Assembly (NCBI GenBank): GCA_964223495.1
Contig: CAXQGL010000019.1
Span: 1 to 57,309 of the forward strand
Reading direction: 5' to 3'
DNA length: 57,309 nt
Source of the DNA: UBA8752 sp964223495
GTDB lineage: Bacteria > Bacteroidota > Bacteroidia > Flavobacteriales_D > Sanyastnellaceae
Shown: piece by piece, positions 53,485-57,309 of the stretch
Layout of the letters: the number at the start of each line of letters is the position of its first letter
Position numbering within the stretch: position 1 is the first letter of the stretch
Notes under the pieces: generated by a model
What the model saw: only the letters and a program-made list of their open reading frames with translations
What the model was told of the DNA's origin: nothing
Database searches by the model: none
Made by a program: the position numbers and the translations under genes

Positions 53485-56400
53485 TTGTATTTCGCCCAAC
53501 AATTGCTCCACCTTGAACGGCTTGGGTACGAAGCCGTTCATGCCCTTTTTGAGGTAGTGGTCGGTCTCTTCCTTGAGCACGCTCGCCGTCATGGCGATGA
53601 TGGTGATGTCGGATTTCTTGGGGTCAGCCAATTTTCGGATGGCTGTCGTCGCCTCAAGGCCTGTCATCTCAGGCATGGCGATGTCCATCAGGACCAGGTC
53701 CCAATCACCATCCCGAACGGATTCGAAAGCGATTTTCCCATTCTCTGCCTTGCCGATGGTGACATCGGGGATTTCAGATCGCAGCGTGTCCTCTGCCACG
53801 ATGACGTTGAAGGGGTTGTCTTCTGCGATGAGGATGCGGAGGGCCGGAATGACCGGGGCCTTCTTGACGGTCTTTTTCTGCTCTTTGCGCAGCCGCCGGA
53901 TTTCGCTGATGAGCTGCTCCACCTGAAATGGCTTGGGCACGAATCCATCCATACCGTGGCGGATATAGCTGTCCGTTTCCTCTCGCAACACACTGGCCGT
54001 CATGGCGATGATGATCGTATTGGAGCGGTGATCCGGCAATTTTCGGATGGCGGCTGTGGCTTCGAGACCGCTCATTTCGGGCATGTGGATATCCATGAGC
54101 ACGAGGTCCCAATCCTCCTCGCGGACTTTTTCGAAGGCAATCCGGCCATTCTCTGCTTTCCCGATGGTGAGGTCCTCCAATTCGGATCTGAGCGTGTCCT
54201 CTGTGACGATCACATTGAATGGATTGTCCTCAGCGATGAGGATGCGGAGGGGGCCGATCTCCGTATCGTCGGCGATGACTTCCTCGGCGTCAAGCTCCAT
54301 TTCCGAAACCACGGCGGGCAGGGCGAACGCGAAAGTGGACCCTTCGCCTTCCACGCTTTCCACCCAGATGACGCCCCCCTGCAATTCCACGATCTGCTTG
54401 GAAATGCTCAGGCCCAGCCCGGTGCCACCGAATTTGCGGGTCTTCAATTGGTCTCCCTGATTGAAGCTCTCGAAGATTTTCTCCAGCTTGTCGGCCGGGA
54501 TGCCGATACCGGTATCGGTCACCCTCACCACGAACCAATTGTCGCAGTTTTTGGTAGGAGCCGGACACCATTCCGGCAGGGGAGGGAGGCCGGCCATTTC
54601 CGCATGCATTGTTACCCCTCCGTCCAAAGTGAATTTAATGGCGTTTCCAATGAGGTTGATGAGCACTTGGTTGAGGCGGCTGGAATCCCCCATGAGATAG
54701 TCCGGCAGGCTTGGGTCCGCATTCACCGTGAATTCCAGCCCTTTCTGTTCCGCAGGAATGCGCATGACATTCTCGGCGACCTCGAGGGCGTCATTGACCG
54801 AGAACGGCTCTTCCGCAATCTCCAATTTTCCGGCTTCGAGCTTGGAGAAATCGAGGATGTCATTGACGATGTCGATGAGGTTGGAGGAAGCGGTCACGAT
54901 GTTGCGCAGGTACTTGCGCGCCCCTTCGGCCATCTGTTCCTTGGTGGCGAGGTTCGACATGCCCACGATGGCATTCAAGGGGGTACGGATCTCGTGGGAC
55001 ATGTTGGACAGGAAGACCGCCTTGTGGTTCAGGGCGATTTCCAATTCCGCATTGGCACGGATCAACTCCCGCTGGCGATCCTGGAGTTGCTTTCCCTGAA
55101 TGGAGATGAGCTGACTCTGTTTTCGCGTGAACCGATAGCGGGAAGTGATGAAGATGGCAAAGGCAATCAGGAGCAATACGATGACCACGAGTAGGGTACG
55201 CTGGTCATCCCGCTGCTTGTCCAACTCCTTCTGTTTCTGCTGGGCCCGCACCGATTCAAACTCATAGAGCTCCATTTTCAATTCGGCGTCGCGGGCTTCC
55301 TGAATGCTGCGGTAGGTGTCCTCGGCTTCTTCCTTCTTGACGAATGAGGCGAAGGCATCCTCATACATCCCGAGGTCCTTTTGCGCATAACCGAGGCAGT
55401 CCCAGCAGTCGGTCAGTCGCGTGGCCCTCCACCTTTCCTGGAGATTCTCATCCGCGAGCACCACCCGGGCCATGGAGTCACAGAGGTGAAGGGCTTCCTG
55501 GCTTCGACCGAGCGCAGTCAGCGCCCTGCCCTTTTTCGTCTTGATGTACACCTCGCGGCTGTGGCCGTGCTCAGCATCCAGCCTGAGCCCTTGGTCGTAC
55601 AATGCGACGGCGTCTTCATAACGACCTTGGTCTGCAGCACTCTGTCCGAGGTATTCATAGCACGTGACCTGGGTTTTGGGGGAGATGGCCGACCTCAAGG
55701 CGGCCTCGAATTCGAGGATGGCTTCGTCGATTCTCCCCGATGCCCTCAGGTTTTTCGCGATGCTGACCGTTGATTTCCCCACTTTCATGTTGTCCCCGAC
55801 CCGGCGGTAGATCTCCCGTGCCCTGAGCATGTATGCCAACGCGGTATCCCGTGTAACCGGGTCATCCGTGAATTGCAGGGACAGGTTGTACCGGGCTTGG
55901 GCAACCTGCACCTCATCGTCACCATATTTCAGGATGAAGGTATAATGGGTGACGGCGGTCGGCTTGTCCTTCAGTTGGTTGTAGATGAACCCGAGGACGT
56001 CATGGGCCTTGATTTGAAGGTCCATATCCTGCATCTCCTCAGCCAGGTCGAGGGCGGCCTGATAGTCCACAAGCGCTTGCTTGTAGCGGTTGGACTTGTT
56101 CATCCTGTAGTGGATGCCTCCCCTGTGGTACAGCAGGTTGAATCGCGTCTTTTTGCTGAATTCCCGGGCGTTCTCGTCCAGCAAGGCGTAGTCCAGGATG
56201 GCCAAGGCCTCGGGGTAGCGCCTCAATTCGCGGAACCCTTTTGCTTTCTGGACGGCCACTGTGGCGGATTGATCATAATCCAGACTGAGCTGCAGGAGCG
56301 TATCACACAGCGCCACCATCGTTTCTCCGTCGAATTCCCCCAGTTCACCGCCCAGAGTTTCGAGCGCCTCCAACCGCTCCTCAACGGACGCATCGTTGGA

Positions 56401-56505
56401 CAGCACGATGTCCTTGAGCTCGGAGAAGTTGACCTCACCATATACGGACGAGGCAAGGGCCACCATGCAGGCCGAAAAGGCACAGAGTCTGCGGAGGACA
56501 ATCAT
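53461..56505 (-). CDS. TPR-containing hybrid histidine kinase with two tandem receivers
   Basis: A 1014-residue sensor. The ATG at 56505 gives a signal peptide (about 1-23). The periplasmic part (about 25-430) is made of TPR-like helices (KAKGFRELRRYPEALAILDY; EYLGQSAADQGRYEDAVALY) that should sense a peptide or protein. A coiled coil leads into one transmembrane helix (about 436-460), then HisKA with H504 in SHEIRTPLNA, and a HATPase_c domain (LNQVLINLIGNAIKF, DTGIGIP, FGGTGLGLSI). Two receivers follow with phospho-acceptors D805 and D941, very similar to each other. It converges on an Hpt/receiver pair that can complete a phosphorelay. Confidence 0.93.
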   Translation of the reverse strand: MIVLRRLCAFSACMVALASSVYGEVNFSELKDIVLSNDASVEERLEALETLGGELGEFDGETMVALCDTLLQLSLDYDQSATVAVQKAKGFRELRRYPEALAILDYALLDENAREFSKKTRFNLLYHRGGIHYRMNKSNRYKQALVDYQAALDLAEEMQDMDLQIKAHDVLGFIYNQLKDKPTAVTHYTFILKYGDDEVQVAQARYNLSLQFTDDPVTRDTALAYMLRAREIYRRVGDNMKVGKSTVSIAKNLRASGRIDEAILEFEAALRSAISPKTQVTCYEYLGQSAADQGRYEDAVALYDQGLRLDAEHGHSREVYIKTKKGRALTALGRSQEALHLCDSMARVVLADENLQERWRATRLTDCWDCLGYAQKDLGMYEDAFASFVKKEEAEDTYRSIQEARDAELKMELYEFESVRAQQKQKELDKQRDDQRTLLVVIVLLLIAFAIFITSRYRFTRKQSQLISIQGKQLQDRQRELIRANAELEIALNHKAVFLSNMSHEIRTPLNAIVGMSNLATKEQMAEGARKYLRNIVTASSNLIDIVNDILDFSKLEAGKLEIAEEPFSVNDALEVAENVMRIPAEQKGLEFTVNADPSLPDYLMGDSSRLNQVLINLIGNAIKFTLDGGVTMHAEMAGLPPLPEWCPAPTKNCDNWFVVRVTDTGIGIPADKLEKIFESFNQGDQLKTRKFGGTGLGLSISKQIVELQGGVIWVESVEGEGSTFAFALPAVVSEMELDAEEVIADDTEIGPLRILIAEDNPFNVIVTEDTLRSELEDLTIGKAENGRIAFEKVREEDWDLVLMDIHMPEMSGLEATAAIRKLPDHRSNTIIIAMTASVLREETDSYIRHGMDGFVPKPFQVEQLISEIRRLRKEQKKTVKKAPVIPALRILIAEDNPFNVIVAEDTLRSEIPDVTIGKAENGKIAFESVRDGDWDLVLMDIAMPEMTGLEATTAIRKLADPKKSDITIIAMTASVLKEETDHYLKKGMNGFVPKPFKVEQLLGEIQRAHLSRK

Positions 56506-56514
56506 GGGATACCA

Positions 56515-56522
56515 CGAAAATA
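56515..56522 (-). promoter_or_regulatory. -7-like box TATTTTCG upstream of the hybrid kinase gene
   Basis: On the minus strand, 9 bases before the ATG at 56505. It supports this start over the upstream in-frame codon at 56559. Confidence 0.4.
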
Positions 56523-56552
56523 CGGCAAGGAGAATCGAGGCAGGCACTGTGG

Positions 56553-56582
56553 TTGTCAAGGTCAGAAAATGGACTACATTTG
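56553..56582 (+). promoter_or_regulatory. Consensus promoter TTG-N19-TACATTTG for tRNA-Arg
   Basis: TTG at 56553 and a perfect TAnnTTTG at 56575 are separated by 19 bases. Transcription should start near 56588, about 18 bases before the mature tRNA. Confidence 0.75.
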
Positions 56583-56605
56583 CCGTCCCTTAGCGAAGGG
56601 ATGCC

Positions 56606-56682
56606 GACTCTGTAGCTCAACTGGATAGAGCATCTCACTACGGATGAGAAGGTTGAGGGTTCGAATCCTTCCAGGGTCGCCA
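56606..56682 (+). tRNA. tRNA-Arg (anticodon ACG)
   Basis: A full cloverleaf of 77 bases including an encoded CCA. The acceptor stem pairs GACTCTG with CAGGGTC, the D-arm is GCTC...GAGC, the anticodon stem pairs TCTCA with TGAGA around loop CTACGGA (anticodon ACG), and the T-loop is TTCGAAT. The ACG anticodon is normally deaminated to ICG to read CGU, CGC and CGA. A consensus promoter precedes it and a terminator follows. Confidence 0.96.
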
Positions 56683-56696
56683 CAGCTTACAGAAAG

Positions 56697-56726
56697 CCCC
56701 CGTTGCAATGTCGCAGTGGGGGTTTT
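56697..56726 (+). terminator. Terminator after tRNA-Arg
   Basis: CCCCCGTTGC and GCAGTGGGGG form a 10-base-pair stem with two wobble pairs, followed by TTTT. Confidence 0.85.
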
Positions 56727-56766
56727 CGCTTTCAGGAACTGCGGTTCAGTGATGGGACGGGGTGCC

Positions 56767-56774
56767 TAAATTCA
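56767..56774 (+). promoter_or_regulatory. Weak box TAAATTCA, 4 bases before acs
   Basis: Followed by GGCC and ATG at 56779. It keeps the TA and TT positions and the 4-base spacing. Confidence 0.35.
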
Positions 56775-56778
56775 GGCC

Positions 56779-57309
56779 ATGCCTTTTCTTCTCGATTCGC
56801 CTGAGGCCATTGCGGCCGCCCGAACTGACGCCGCATCCGACCCCGAGGGGTTCTGGGCCGACATAGCGGGTCACTATGAATGGATGGGGCCTTGGCACAC
56901 CATCTGTGACTGGGAATTCGATACGCCCCGCGTGCGTTGGTTCGATGGCGCGGAGCTCAACATCACCGCCAACTGCCTCGACCGTCATGTGGCGGCGGGC
57001 CATGGTGACCGCACCGCCATTCTCTGGGAGCCCAACGATCCTGCCGACCCCACAGCGGCCATCACCTACGCCGACCTGCTCGATCGCGTCTGCCGATTGT
57101 CCAATGTGCTCAAGGCGCACGGCGTGCAGAAGGGCGACAGGGTGGCGCTGTACCTGCCGATGGTGCCTGAGCTGGCCGTGGCCGTCCTTGCTTGCGCCCG
57201 CATCGGGGCGGTACACAGCGTGGTCTTCGCAGGCTTCTCCGCCCGCAGCCTTGCCGACCGCATACAGGACGCAGGGGCGGTCTGCGTCATCACCAGCGAC
57301 GGCATGAAG
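56779..57309 (+). CDS. acs: Acetyl-CoA synthetase, 5' part only
   Basis: The open frame begins MPFLLDSPEAI and runs off the window after 177 codons. It shows the N-terminal region of acetate-CoA ligase: ICDWEFDTPRVRWFDGAELN, NCLDRHVAAGHGDRTAILWEP, the LYLPMVPELAVAVLACARIGA core and HSVVFAGFSARSLADRI. These segments are specific to AcsA rather than general acyl-CoA ligases. The enzyme activates acetate to acetyl-CoA with ATP. The adenylation signature lies beyond the window. The start is supported by a box 4 bases upstream. Confidence 0.93.
   Translation, partial: MPFLLDSPEAIAAARTDAASDPEGFWADIAGHYEWMGPWHTICDWEFDTPRVRWFDGAELNITANCLDRHVAAGHGDRTAILWEPNDPADPTAAITYADLLDRVCRLSNVLKAHGVQKGDRVALYLPMVPELAVAVLACARIGAVHSVVFAGFSARSLADRIQDAGAVCVITSDGMK

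Overview
The window looks like the chromosome of a GC-rich, probably marine member of the Bacteroidota, most likely Flavobacteriales-related. Visible support: secreted proteins ending in type IX secretion system (T9SS) type A and type B sorting domains, a PorP/SprF gene beside a large type B cargo gene, an S46 dipeptidyl-peptidase, no evident Shine-Dalgarno sequences, promoters of the Bacteroidota form (TTG, about 19 bases, TAnnTTTG), and many secreted proteins carrying the GCxDxxACNYxxxAxxDDGSC cysteine module. The placement is inference; no marker phylogeny could be run.

Layout. 1-10.1 kb: three secreted modular proteins and an MFS sugar-type transporter. 10.2-16.5 kb: ribA, a histone-deacetylase-like hydrolase, a membrane protein of unknown role, a DUF819 membrane protein, a family 2 glycosyltransferase and an overlapping unknown gene. 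16.4-24.5 kb: an M43 metalloprotease with a five-unit repeat, a yaaA-FKBP operon, a T9SS cargo protein and threonine aldolase. 24.5-29.5 kb: a DPP11-like S46 peptidase, a 40-residue His-rich membrane peptide and a secreted lysyl oxidase-family protein. 29.5-35.9 kb: one compact minus-strand operon, icmF - P-loop sulfotransferase-like - class IV aminotransferase - small membrane protein - DMT exporter. 36-40.8 kb: rluA, a DUF3089 hydrolase and a second lysyl oxidase-family protein. 40.9-45.7 kb: T9SS type B cargo, SprF, and a secreted single-domain protein. 45.7-51.5 kb: uvrA-msrB, an ECF sigma factor and an exonuclease/GIY-YIG fusion. 51.6-57.3 kb: an outer-membrane protein, an Hpt protein overlapping a membrane-tethered response regulator, a TPR hybrid histidine kinase facing them, tRNA-Arg(ACG), and the 5' part of acs.

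How it may fit together. The strongest theme is an extracellular protein matrix. Two secreted lysyl oxidase-family proteins keep the copper histidines and the Lys/Tyr pair that forms the LTQ cofactor. Each also has dockerin-like and cohesin-like segments. Four secreted proteins that lack a T9SS sorting domain share a dockerin-like, Cys-ended C-terminal tail. A domain marked by YRLY and YDSWVTIG recurs in four proteins. Together these suggest, as inference, a cell-surface assembly with oxidative cross-linking. A second theme is regulatory: ten genes carry a TAnnTT-type box ending exactly four bases before the start codon, which predicts leaderless mRNAs.
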